Positions 1 to 5,994 are shown, counted from the first letter of the stretch. The stretch: DNA of 12,281 bases from Candidatus Galloscillospira excrementavium (GCA_018711785.1 DVHW01000267.1:1-12281), one strand, 5' to 3'. Numbers and translations are program-made. Notes: generated by a model not told the origin, from the sequence alone.

Positions 1-27
1 TACCCTAATGTAGGCAGCACTCACAAT

Positions 28-43
28 ATGAAAGATGATTCGT
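28..43 (+). repeat. Direct repeat copy 1, putative operator
   Basis: A 16-base sequence ATGAAAGATGATTCGT occurs here and again at 176-191. Both copies are preceded by TCACA (with a 2-nt offset here). The core is a partial dyad with GAA and TTC arms. This copy lies just downstream of a possible leftward promoter (-35 TTGACA 82-77, -10 TATGCT 60-55), where a repressor could act. That it is an operator is inferred. Confidence 0.55.
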
Positions 44-54
44 TTTACACTTTC

Positions 55-82
55 AGCATAGCCGCACCTTTGAGCTTTGTCA
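55..82 (-). promoter_or_regulatory. Possible leftward (divergent) promoter
   Basis: On the minus strand, a perfect -35 TTGACA (82-77) is followed after 16 nt by TATGCT (60-55), matching 4 of 6 -10 bases. The 10-base TTTGTCAAGT at 76-85 is the exact inverse of 140-149, which carries the -35 of the rightward promoter. The gene it would serve lies left of the window and cannot be seen. Confidence 0.4.
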
Positions 83-141
83 AGTTTTATTTTTCAAATC
101 AGGTGTAGAAAATTTTTTTGCAATCTCTACAAAAAAGGGAC

Positions 142-170
142 TTGACAAATGTGTTCACTCCGTCTATGAT
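142..170 (+). promoter_or_regulatory. SigA-type promoter of the MaoC dehydratase gene
   Basis: Perfect -35 TTGACA at 142-147, 17-nt spacer, and -10 TATGAT (5 of 6) at 165-170. Transcription should start near 177, within the second direct repeat (176-191), leaving a leader of about 55 nt before the ATG at 233. This is among the best consensus promoters in the window. Confidence 0.8.
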
Positions 171-175
171 GTCAC

Positions 176-191
176 ATGAAAGATGATTCGT
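176..191 (+). repeat. Direct repeat copy 2, putative operator over the start site
   Basis: Second exact copy of ATGAAAGATGATTCGT, 148 bp from the first. It begins 5 nt after the -10 hexamer, so it covers the expected transcription start. Extended outwards it forms an imperfect inverted repeat, ACATGAA-N6-TTCGTGT, whose arms match at 6 of 7 positions. This is typical of MarR/TetR-type operators. The regulator is not in the window. Confidence 0.55.
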
Positions 192-232
192 GTATCGGTA
201 AAATATTTTTTTGTTAAAGGAGTCATGCGGCA

Positions 233-652
233 ATGAAAGGTCTCACTATGCAAGAAATCCATCTTGGCGACTCTGCATCCTTCAGCAAAACCATCACCGA
301 GGCGGACATCACCCTGTTCGCCGGCATCAGCGGCGACTTCAACCCCGCCCACATGAACGCCGTGGAGGCCGCTTCCGGCATGTTCGGCCAGCGCATCGCC
401 CACGGTATGCTCTCTGCCGGCTTCATCTCCAACGTGCTGGGCAACTACCTGCCCGGCCCCGGCACCATCTACATGGGCCAGGAGCTGAAGTTTGTCAAGC
501 CCGTCTTTATCGGCGACACCGTCACCGCTACTGCCACTGTGGTGGAGCGCATTGAGGAGAAAAATCGCCTCAAGCTGGAGACCGTGGTGACCAACCAGAA
601 CGGCGATGTGGTCATCAAGGGCATGGCCACCGTGATGCCGCCTAAGGCGTAA
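233..652 (+). CDS. MaoC-family hot-dog dehydratase (enoyl-CoA hydratase-like)
   Basis: A 139-residue single hot-dog domain protein of the MaoC/PhaJ (R)-specific enoyl-CoA hydratase family. Such enzymes reversibly hydrate trans-2-enoyl-CoA to (R)-3-hydroxyacyl-CoA in the cytoplasm. The hallmark active-site segment GDFNPAH (residues 34-40) is present, giving the expected catalytic Asp35 and His40, followed by GQRIAHGML (52-60). Length is normal for a stand-alone MaoC protein. The ATG at 233 follows AAAGGAG (216-222) with 10 nt spacing; an in-frame ATG at 248 behind AAAGG is an alternative and would lose five residues. It has its own SigA promoter with a repeat over the start site, so it is probably repressible. 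No other acyl-CoA gene is nearby, so the substrate cannot be assigned; a role in fatty acid or butyrate metabolism is inference. Confidence 0.88.
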   Translation: MKGLTMQEIHLGDSASFSKTITEADITLFAGISGDFNPAHMNAVEAASGMFGQRIAHGMLSAGFISNVLGNYLPGPGTIYMGQELKFVKPVFIGDTVTATATVVERIEEKNRLKLETVVTNQNGDVVIKGMATVMPPKA

Positions 653-741
653 TCGCTTCAAGTCTAGCCTCTCTGCCTCTGTTCTTCTATTTAGAAGTGG
701 GGGGCAATGGGCACCATAGAAACCGCACAAACTCTTCCGCT

Positions 742-787
742 TACGCGGGGGGCGGAACTCCCGGGTTCCGCCCCCCGCGTATTTTTA
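742..787 (+). terminator. Strong hairpin terminator between MaoC and hydrolase genes
   Basis: A perfect 16-bp stem (arms 743-758 and 765-780, 17 bp if 742/781 is counted) with a 6-nt loop is followed by ATTTTTA. It should stop transcripts from the MaoC gene. It lies only 28 nt before the hydrolase ATG, so it could also act as an attenuator in the leader of that gene. Confidence 0.85.
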
Positions 788-815
788 CAGTCATCTTTGT
801 TTGGGAGGGAATCTT

Positions 816-1634
816 ATGGCAGACTTTATCACCCGCGGCGGCATCCGGCTCTTCTACGAGGAAAAGGGCGATCCAAATGGCCGGGAGACGGTCGCCTTCC
901 TCAACGGCGTCATGGCCTCCACCAGCTCCTGGTCCCTGCTCTGCCCAGTTTTTGAAAAGCTGGGATTCCGGATCATCCTCCACGACTTCAAGGGGCAGAT
1001 GAAGTCGGACAAGCCCGCCGGGCCCTATTCCTTTGCCCAGCACTGCGCCGAGGCCAGGGAGCTTTTTCAGTTTCTTGGTGTGGACCGCCTCCACCTGATC
1101 GGCACCTCCTACGGCGGCGAGGTCGCCATGAAATTCGCCATACTCTATCCCGAGATGGTCAAAACCATCTCCATTATTGATTCCGTCAGCGAACTTGACA
1201 GCGTGCTGGAGGGATTTGTCCTGGGGTGGAAGACCCTGTGCGACACCGGGGACGGCGAGACCTTCTTCTGGGGCATGGCCCCCAGCATCTACGGCCCTGA
1301 CTTCATCCGGGACAACCGGGAGATGCTCACCCAGCGCGCCAAGGCCACCAAAGCCGCCCCGGCGGACTACCTGGCCGGGCAGAAGATCCTCTATGACACC
1401 TTTGCCCAGGACGTGACCATGACGGACGAGCTGAAGAAGGTCCAGTGCCCCGCCCTGATCCTCTGCGGGGAGCAGGACATCCTGAAGCCGCCCCGCTTCT
1501 CCAAAATCATGGCCAGCTGCATCCCGGACGCGGAATTTCTCACCATCCCCGGTTGCGGCCATGTGGCCATTTTTGAAAAGCCCCGGGAGCTGGAGTCAGC
1601 CATTCTCGGTTTTATCCTGAAGCACGTCCTCTGA
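816..1634 (+). CDS. Alpha/beta-fold hydrolase
   Basis: A 272-residue cytoplasmic alpha/beta hydrolase with no signal peptide. The nucleophile elbow GTSYGG places Ser98. GEQD supplies the acid Asp221, and GCGHVAIFEKP supplies His249, completing the catalytic triad in the usual order; a cap region lies between about residues 125 and 205. The fold covers esterases, lipases, C-C hydrolases and haloperoxidase-like enzymes, and the sequence alone does not fix the substrate. The ATG at 816 is preferred because GGGAGGGA (803-810) ends 5 nt before it; an in-frame TTG at 801 would place that site inside the gene. No promoter fits between the upstream hairpin (to 787) and the start codon, so expression probably starts before the hairpin or relies on read-through. 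Confidence 0.88.
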   Translation: MADFITRGGIRLFYEEKGDPNGRETVAFLNGVMASTSSWSLLCPVFEKLGFRIILHDFKGQMKSDKPAGPYSFAQHCAEARELFQFLGVDRLHLIGTSYGGEVAMKFAILYPEMVKTISIIDSVSELDSVLEGFVLGWKTLCDTGDGETFFWGMAPSIYGPDFIRDNREMLTQRAKATKAAPADYLAGQKILYDTFAQDVTMTDELKKVQCPALILCGEQDILKPPRFSKIMASCIPDAEFLTIPGCGHVAIFEKPRELESAILGFILKHVL

Positions 1635-1653
1635 GCATCTTGCCCCACAGCAG

Positions 1654-1693
1654 AAAAGCGGAGATATACCTTTAAGGCATATCTCCGCTTTTT
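1654..1693. terminator. Shared bidirectional terminator
   Basis: A perfect 14-bp stem (arms 1654-1667 and 1679-1692, core AAAAGCGGAGATAT) with an 11-nt loop. T-runs follow on both strands: TTTTT at 1689-1693 for the rightward hydrolase transcript, TTTT for the leftward glucokinase transcript. It sits between the two convergent genes. Confidence 0.88.
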
Positions 1694-1730
1694 GACGTTT
1701 CCTGGCTTCGCGTCCGCCGCGCCGGGCGTT

Positions 1731-2681
1731 TTACCGGAACAGGGGCAGCAGGGCCGCGCCGATGATCCCCGCGTCGTTGCCCAGCTTGGCCAGCTCCAGC
1801 CGGGTGCGGCGGGCGTTGTGCCGGGCATAGTCCTCCCGCGCCACGATGTCCCGCACCGGGCCCAGCAGCTTCTCTCCCGCACCGGCCACGCCGCCGCCCA
1901 CGCAGAAGACCTCGGGCTGGAAGATGTTGATGAGGCTGGCAATGCCGCAGGCCAGGTAGCTCTGGTACTCCTTCACCAGCGCCTGGGCCACGCTGTCGCC
2001 CTGCTCCGCCGCGGCGAAGGCGCTGCGGCCCTCCACCCGGGCCAGGTCGCCGCCGGAGACCTGCCACAGCAGGGACTCGGGGTGGCGCTCCATCTCCTCC
2101 CGGGTGCGCTTGATGAGGGCGGTAGCGGAAGCGTAAGTCTCAAAACAGCCCCGCCGCCCACAGGTGCAGGGCCGGCCGTTGTACTCCACCACGAAGTGGC
2201 CCACCTCCAGCCCGGCGTAGTTGTAGCCGGTGTAGAGCTTGCCGCCCAGCACCGCGCCGCCGCCCACCCCGGTGCCCAGGGTGATGGCCACCATGGAGGA
2301 GCTGCCCCGGCCGGCGCCGGCGGCGTACTCCCCCAGGGCCGCCGCGTTGGCGTCGTTCTCCAGGTAGACCGGCCGGTCCAGCCGCTCCTTTATCATCCGG
2401 GACAGGGGTACGTGGCGGAAGCTCAGATTGGACCAGTACTCCACCACGCCGCCGTTGGGGTCGATGGTACCCGGGGAGCCGATGCCCACCGACACCACGT
2501 CCTCCAGGGTCAGCTCGGCCCGCTCCACCGCCCGCCGGGCGGCAGCGGCCATGGCATCGGCCACGTCCTCCGCTCCGGTCCGGGGGGTGGGGACGTGATC
2601 CCGGGAGAGGATATGCCCCTCCCCATCCACCACGGCGGCGGCCACGTTGATGCCGCCCAGATCAATGCCCAGATAGTTCAT
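1731..2681 (-). CDS. glcK: ROK-family glucokinase
   Basis: A 316-residue ROK sugar kinase, most likely an ATP-dependent glucokinase making glucose 6-phosphate in the cytoplasm. Visible motifs in order: phosphate-binding GIDLGGIN (5-12; the family usually has Thr where Ile11 stands), ENDANAAALGE with catalytic Asp110, LGTGVGGG, the sugar and zinc motif ELGH-like LEVGH (Glu159, His162), the ROK zinc cluster CTCGRRGC (Cys172, 174, 179), and VGGGV. Length fits bacterial glucokinases. The ATG at 2681 is chosen because GGGAG lies 10 nt upstream; the in-frame GTG at 2690 is only 1 nt from that site. Monocistronic, with its own promoter at 2714-2742. The glucose preference is from family resemblance; other hexoses or N-acetyl sugars are possible. 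Confidence 0.85.
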   Translation of the reverse strand: MNYLGIDLGGINVAAAVVDGEGHILSRDHVPTPRTGAEDVADAMAAAARRAVERAELTLEDVVSVGIGSPGTIDPNGGVVEYWSNLSFRHVPLSRMIKERLDRPVYLENDANAAALGEYAAGAGRGSSSMVAITLGTGVGGGAVLGGKLYTGYNYAGLEVGHFVVEYNGRPCTCGRRGCFETYASATALIKRTREEMERHPESLLWQVSGGDLARVEGRSAFAAAEQGDSVAQALVKEYQSYLACGIASLINIFQPEVFCVGGGVAGAGEKLLGPVRDIVAREDYARHNARRTRLELAKLGNDAGIIGAALLPLFR

Positions 2682-2713
2682 ATGTCTCACGCTCCCAGTT
2701 CTTGTCGGAGAGC

Positions 2714-2742
2714 ATTATAACGCAAAAAAGACCGTGCCTCAA
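2714..2742 (-). promoter_or_regulatory. Glucokinase promoter, overlapping a terminator
   Basis: On the minus strand a perfect -10 TATAAT (2719-2714) lies 17 nt after TTGAGG (2742-2737, 4 of 6 -35 bases). The -35 and most of the spacer fall inside the hairpin at 2725-2758, so this stretch is both terminator of the upstream operon and promoter of the glucokinase. The start site would be near 2707. Confidence 0.6.
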
Positions 2743-2758
2743 GAGGCACGGTCTTTTT
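2724..2758 (-). terminator. Terminator of the glycolipid/UPF0104 operon
   Basis: A long stem (arms about 2725-2738 and 2745-2758, core AAAAAGACCGTGCC) with a tight loop. On the minus strand a T-run follows at 2729-2724. It lies downstream of the operon that ends at 2972 and is also symmetrical enough to work on the plus strand. Confidence 0.8.
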
Positions 2759-2762
2759 ATCT

Positions 2763-2928
2763 TCGAAAAAGTGCGAGCACTTTTTCGAGTAGGCTGCGGC
2801 CCGCCGCATCGCGTCCGCCGGCCATAGGGCCGGCCAGCGAACACGTTTGCGGGCCGAGAAGTGTTTTTCCCAAGGCGCATGTCCTTGGGAAAAACAGACT
2901 GAACTTTTTTCGCGCCTGCGGGCGCGAA
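2763..2928. repeat. Cluster of intergenic palindromes
   Basis: Four hairpins lie in succession in this gene-free stretch. The first has arms 2763-2774 and 2777-2788 (12 bp perfect, core TCGAAAAAGTGC). The second has arms 2817-2823 and 2828-2834 (7 bp). The third has arms 2862-2875 and 2883-2896 (14 bp perfect, core GTTTTTCCCAAGG). The fourth has arms 2909-2916 and 2921-2928 (8 bp, TTCGCGCC). Short frames that cross it look like by-products of the palindromes, not genes. It may be a dispersed palindromic repeat or a structured 3' end of the leftward operon; one copy in this window cannot decide. Confidence 0.6.
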
Positions 2929-2971
2929 CTCTACGAGGCATTTTATCTGTCTCTGTTCCCATCTCCGGCCG

Positions 2972-4045
2972 CTATGCCGCCTTGGCCTCAGACCTTTCTC
3001 CCGTCCCGGTAAAATGGTTTTCCCGCAGGGCCATCCTGCGGCTGCGGATGTGCATGCCCAGGGTCACCAGGGCGCTCACCACCAGGAAGGAGTAGAAGCT
3101 GATGCCCCGGCTCACCAGCACGGCGGGGGTCACCAGCCCCGCGCCGAAGAACAGGGCGAAGGCCCGGACGAAGCCGCCCTCGGTGGCCCCCACCGCCCCG
3201 GGCAGGGGCAGGGCCGAGGTGGCCATGGTGAGCAGGGCCTGGGTGCCGATGAGCTGCCAGGGGCTGTACCCACTCAGTCCGAAGGCCTGGTAGACCACAA
3301 AGGGGACGGAAAAGAGGCTGGTGAGCTGGACCACGGTGATGGCCAGCAGGGCCGGCAACAGTCCCGGGTTGCGGCGGATACATACCGCCCCCGCCCGGTA
3401 CTCCTCCATCTGCCGGTCCAGCTTCTCCTGGGCGGCGGAGCGGTCCTTCACAATGTGCAGCCGCGCCAGCAGGCCCAGGACGCCGCCGGTCAGCTTCCTG
3501 GCCGCGTTCGGCAGGAACATCAGGCAGAGCATTCCGGCGGTGAGGGCCAGCATCACCCCGCCGCCGTAGATCAGCAGCAGGCCCAGCCCCAGGCCCAGGG
3601 AGTCCAGCAGGCCGGGCTGGATGAGGAGGGTGACCACGGCGTAGAGCAGGGCGGTGACCTGGTAGCACACGGCGATGAGCATCATGTTCAGGGTGCCGTG
3701 GGCGGCAGGGACCTTGTCCCGGGTCATATAGTAGATCTGGGCAGGCTGTCCCCCGGTGGAGGAGGGGGTGATGGAGCTGACATAAAACCCCACAAAGGAG
3801 TAGCCCAGGCAGTTGCGGTAGGGCAGGCGGTGGCCCAGCTTCCCCAAGATCAGCTTCGTGCACAGGGCCTCGCTGCCCACAAAGACCAGCATCAGCCCCA
3901 GGCCCAGGACCACATAGCCCGGCTTCACCTGCCCCAGGGCGTCGGCCAGGGCGGAGAAGGACTGGTCCTTCAGCAGCACATAAAACGTGACGCCCATCAG
4001 GGCCAGGAGCAGCACGCCGCCGATCCAGTTCTTTTTACGACTCAT
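2972..4045 (-). CDS. UPF0104/LPG-synthase-type membrane protein (flippase-like)
   Basis: A 357-residue polytopic membrane protein of the UPF0104 family, homologous to the transmembrane (flippase) half of MprF. Family motifs are clear: ITPSSTGGQPAQIYY (92-106) and the second LPLPGAVGATEGGF (279-292). About seven or eight hydrophobic segments are visible, the first at residues 8-26, and the C-terminus is short and basic. It lacks the soluble aminoacyl-phospholipid synthase domain of full MprF, so it should not itself make lysyl-PG; a lipid-translocating role is inferred. AGGGGGA (4058-4052) lies 6 nt before the ATG. It is the last gene of the operon, and its start overlaps the 42-residue membrane peptide upstream. 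With the glycosyltransferase as partner, it may move or stabilise the glycolipid product. Confidence 0.85.
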   Translation of the reverse strand: MSRKKNWIGGVLLLALMGVTFYVLLKDQSFSALADALGQVKPGYVVLGLGLMLVFVGSEALCTKLILGKLGHRLPYRNCLGYSFVGFYVSSITPSSTGGQPAQIYYMTRDKVPAAHGTLNMMLIAVCYQVTALLYAVVTLLIQPGLLDSLGLGLGLLLIYGGGVMLALTAGMLCLMFLPNAARKLTGGVLGLLARLHIVKDRSAAQEKLDRQMEEYRAGAVCIRRNPGLLPALLAITVVQLTSLFSVPFVVYQAFGLSGYSPWQLIGTQALLTMATSALPLPGAVGATEGGFVRAFALFFGAGLVTPAVLVSRGISFYSFLVVSALVTLGMHIRSRRMALRENHFTGTGERSEAKAA

Positions 4046-4163
4046 GCACTGTCCCCCTGTGTTTTTTTCGGAGGACCACCCGGTCCAGGAATCCCACCGC
4101 CACAGTGAGCAGGCCCACCAGGAGGGCCAGGCGGAACAGGCCCCGCTTTTGATACTCGTTCAT
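4035..4163 (-). CDS. 42-residue single-pass membrane peptide
   Basis: A small open frame between the glycosyltransferase and the UPF0104 gene, beginning MNEYQKRGLFRLALLVGLL. It predicts one transmembrane helix (about residues 9-26, FRLALLVGLLTVAVGF) followed by a short basic tail (RKKHRG). Support for translation: an AAAGGAG (4180-4174) lies 10 nt before the ATG at 4163, the ATG overlaps the glycosyltransferase stop as TGATG, and its own TAA (4037-4035) lies 11 nt inside the UPF0104 gene. Both junctions are typical of translational coupling. Without it there would be a gap of about 117 nt in an otherwise tight operon. No family is recognised. It may be a small subunit or assembly factor of the glycolipid machinery; function is unknown. 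Confidence 0.6.
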   Translation of the reverse strand: MNEYQKRGLFRLALLVGLLTVAVGFLDRVVLRKKHRGTVHES

Positions 4164-5254
4164 CAGGCACATACTCCTTTCGCCTGGGCCAGCTGGGCAA
4201 AGATCTGCTTCAGGGCCTCCTGCTCCAGCTGCCCCTTGAGGGCGCGCATATTGCCCGCCATCCAGTCCAGCGCCTCCTGGTCAAAGAGGAGGCTCCGGAT
4301 GGCCGCCAGGCAGTCCTCGGGCTCCTTGTGGGCGATGCGGCCGATGCCGGCGCGCACCAGGAAGCGGGCGTTGTTGATCTCCTGCTGGAGGAAGGGCTCC
4401 CAGGCCAGCATGGGCAGCTCGGAGAAGATGGTCTCGAACAGGGTGATGCCCCCCGGCTTGGAGAGCACCAGGTCGGCCCAGGCCATGTACTCGTAGACCC
4501 GGTCGGTGAAGCCCACGACCTCGATGTTCTCATACCGGCCCGCCAATTTCTCGTAGAGCTTCTGGTTCCCGCCGGCAATGAGCACGGTCCTGACGCCGGG
4601 AAGAGCGTTGAGCTGCTCGTAGAACTTATCCCGCTTGGGGAGCAGCCCCAGACCCCCGCCCATGATGAGCAGGTGGCGCGTCCCGTCCTCCCGGCGCCGG
4701 ATAGGGCGCTTGAACTCAGCGCGCACGGGGATGCCGGTGGCAAAGATCCGCCACGCCTCCACCCCCTTTTCCACCAGGCGGCAGCGGATCTCGGGGCTGC
4801 CCACCAGGTAGCAGTCGGTGCAGCGGTTGATCCACTCGGAGTGGGCCGAGAGGTCGGTGACACAGGTGATAAGGGGCAGCCCCGATCCGGTCTCCCACTT
4901 CCAGCGGGAGACCAGCTGAGCGCACAGAGGGTGGGTGGCGATGACCGCGTCGGGCTGCCGCTGGTCCAGCAGCTCCTCCAGCTTTTCCAGGAAAAGCGAC
5001 TCAAAGGGGGGCCGGGCGTCTGCCGGGGCGTTCTCGGTCATCTTATAATAAGTATTGAACAGGCCGCTGCCGTGGGTCACCAGGAGATTGAACCCCTCGT
5101 ACATGGCCTTGGACGCATTGGGCATGGCGTAGGCGACGAAGTCCTCCACCGCCACCTCCGCCCGGGGAAAGCTGGCCAGAAGCTGCTGGCGCAGGGACTG
5201 AGAGGCGGACCAGTGGCCCAGGCCGAATTTTCCGGTGAGAATCAGGATATTCAC
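4163..5254 (-). CDS. MGDG-synthase-type glycosyltransferase (GT28), UgtP-like
   Basis: A 363-residue GT-B glycosyltransferase of the MGDG synthase/UgtP type, which transfers a sugar from a nucleotide sugar to diacylglycerol at the inner membrane face. The N-terminal domain holds GKFGLGHWSAS (8-18, the GxGH acceptor loop) and TDLSAHSEW (133-141). The C-terminal donor domain holds MGGGLG (198-203), SKPGGITLFE (265-274), and QQEINNA (290-296). Length is slightly below the usual 370-400. The start is GTG at 5254 with GGAGG (5266-5262) 7 nt away. It heads the operon with the small membrane peptide and the UPF0104 protein. A CTTAAG-N5-CTTAAT box with a weak -35 promoter lies upstream. Glucose versus galactose, and one versus several sugars added, cannot be told from sequence. 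Confidence 0.85.
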   Translation of the reverse strand: MNILILTGKFGLGHWSASQSLRQQLLASFPRAEVAVEDFVAYAMPNASKAMYEGFNLLVTHGSGLFNTYYKMTENAPADARPPFESLFLEKLEELLDQRQPDAVIATHPLCAQLVSRWKWETGSGLPLITCVTDLSAHSEWINRCTDCYLVGSPEIRCRLVEKGVEAWRIFATGIPVRAEFKRPIRRREDGTRHLLIMGGGLGLLPKRDKFYEQLNALPGVRTVLIAGGNQKLYEKLAGRYENIEVVGFTDRVYEYMAWADLVLSKPGGITLFETIFSELPMLAWEPFLQQEINNARFLVRAGIGRIAHKEPEDCLAAIRSLLFDQEALDWMAGNMRALKGQLEQEALKQIFAQLAQAKGVCA

Positions 5255-5309
5255 GTCGATTCCTCCAATAAACGGCTGTACTTGCGCAGTCCTTCCTTTT
5301 TACGCTTCC

Positions 5310-5338
5310 AGTATAGCGCCGCTTTCTTTAGAAAACCG
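5310..5338 (-). promoter_or_regulatory. Promoter of the glycolipid operon
   Basis: On the minus strand TATACT (5315-5310) matches 5 of 6 -10 bases. The -35 position (5338-5333, CGGTTT) is poor, as expected for an activator-dependent promoter. The direct-repeat box at 5349-5365 lies just upstream. The transcript would have a leader of about 50 nt before the GTG at 5254. Confidence 0.5.
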
Positions 5339-5348
5339 GTGACGAAAG

Positions 5349-5365
5349 ATTAAGTTTACCTTAAG
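5349..5365 (-). promoter_or_regulatory. PmrA-box-like direct repeat upstream of the glycolipid operon
   Basis: Minus strand reads CTTAAG-GTAAA-CTTAAT, which fits the CTTAAK-N5-CTTAAK pattern known for PmrA/BasR. OmpR-family regulators commonly bind direct repeats with an 11-bp period. The proximal CTTAA ends 34 nt before the -10 hexamer, identical to the box before the response regulator gene. Binding by the regulator encoded at 9535-10233 is inferred. Confidence 0.55.
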
Positions 5366-5386
5366 AAAAACATACAAACGCCGTAC

Positions 5387-5413
5387 CGCGGCCCGCCCGG
5401 GCAGGGGGCCGCG
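5387..5413 (-). terminator. Possible GC-rich terminator after the PPTase gene
   Basis: An 8-bp stem (CGCGGCCC at 5387-5394 with GGGCCGCG at 5406-5413) encloses a self-complementary GCCCGGGC. It lies just downstream of the PPTase stop, but the nearest T-run on the minus strand is about 20 nt away, so it is a weak candidate. Confidence 0.35.
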
Positions 5414-5430
5414 CCGGCCGAAACAATCCG

Positions 5431-5952
5431 CTATACCCAGCGGATCTCCTCCGGCAGGGGCCCCTCCCCGCACAGGGCGGCCCGCCAGCCCTCCCCCGCC
5501 CAGCTGCGCAGGGCGGGGCCGCCGGGGGACTCCTCCCCGGGCAGAGGGGGGACGATCTGCCGCACGTCGGCGATGCCCTCCCCGGTGTACTTGGCCAGGC
5601 TCTCCTTCCGGGTCCAGAGGGTGTAGAAGTCCTCCAGGCGCCCGCCCCGCTCCTCGTACCAGCGGTACTCCCCGTCGGACAGGGCCCGGCGGGCCAGGCC
5701 GGGAGAGCGTGGGCGGACCACCTCGATGTCCACCCCCACCTCCCCCTCGCCCACGGCGCAGAGGGAGAAGGGGCCGCTGTGGCTCAGGTTGAAGCGGAGG
5801 TCCGGCCGGCCGGGGAACCAGGGCTTGCCCCGCGCAAGGCGCTCCACGGCGGGGAGCTCCTCCAGGCCGAAGGCCTCCCCCAGCGCCCGGCGCAGCAGGT
5901 CCCACGCCTCGGCTTTTCCGTCCGTCCCCCGGTGCCCCAAAAGCAGATACAT
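5431..5952 (-). CDS. 4'-phosphopantetheinyl transferase (Sfp-type)
   Basis: A 173-residue enzyme that moves 4'-phosphopantetheine from CoA onto a serine of acyl or peptidyl carrier proteins. Sfp-superfamily motifs appear in order: RGKPWFPG (41-48), RFNLSHSG (53-60), GVDIE (73-77, metal-binding Asp75 and Glu77) and LWTRKESLAKYTGEGI (112-127, the WxxKE signature with Trp113, Lys116, Glu117 and Lys121). It is shorter than Sfp (224 residues), with a reduced C-terminus. The ATG at 5952 is preferred: GGGGGGAG (5964-5957) lies 4 nt upstream. A GTG at 5973 would add seven residues encoded largely by that ribosome-binding region. It has no neighbouring synthase or carrier-protein gene, so it may serve the housekeeping fatty-acid carrier or a distant pathway. 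It diverges from the zinc-ribbon gene. Confidence 0.87.
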   Translation of the reverse strand: MYLLLGHRGTDGKAEAWDLLRRALGEAFGLEELPAVERLARGKPWFPGRPDLRFNLSHSGPFSLCAVGEGEVGVDIEVVRPRSPGLARRALSDGEYRWYEERGGRLEDFYTLWTRKESLAKYTGEGIADVRQIVPPLPGEESPGGPALRSWAGEGWRAALCGEGPLPEEIRWV

Positions 5953-5994
5953 CCCGCTCCCCCCTTTTTTCACCCTATCTTAATCCTTTTTCTA

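Noticed and set aside
1..9. TACCCTAAT shared by the window start and 10377-10385
   Set aside because: A 9-base match with no shared context; expected by chance and not positioned similarly relative to genes.
28..191. CRISPR repeat or att site interpretation of the 16-bp direct repeat
   Set aside because: Only two copies, placed at promoters, with no cas gene, integrase or spacer regularity.
1671..1677. TTAAG in the loop of the hydrolase/glucokinase terminator as a regulator box
   Set aside because: A single half-site inside a terminator loop with no partner 11 bp away and no promoter.
1692..2720. Long plus-strand frame opposite the glucokinase, and similar frames at 3014-4108 and 4328-5353
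   Set aside because: Antisense by-products of high GC3 in well-supported minus-strand genes; no recognisable motif or ribosome binding site.
2662..2962. Short minus-strand frames in the 2662-2962 interval
   Set aside because: They run through palindromes, a terminator and a promoter, lack conserved-looking sequence and are better explained by the repeats.
2972..4045. Full MprF lysyl-phosphatidylglycerol synthase
   Set aside because: Only the membrane half is present; 357 residues leave no room for the aminoacyl transfer domain.
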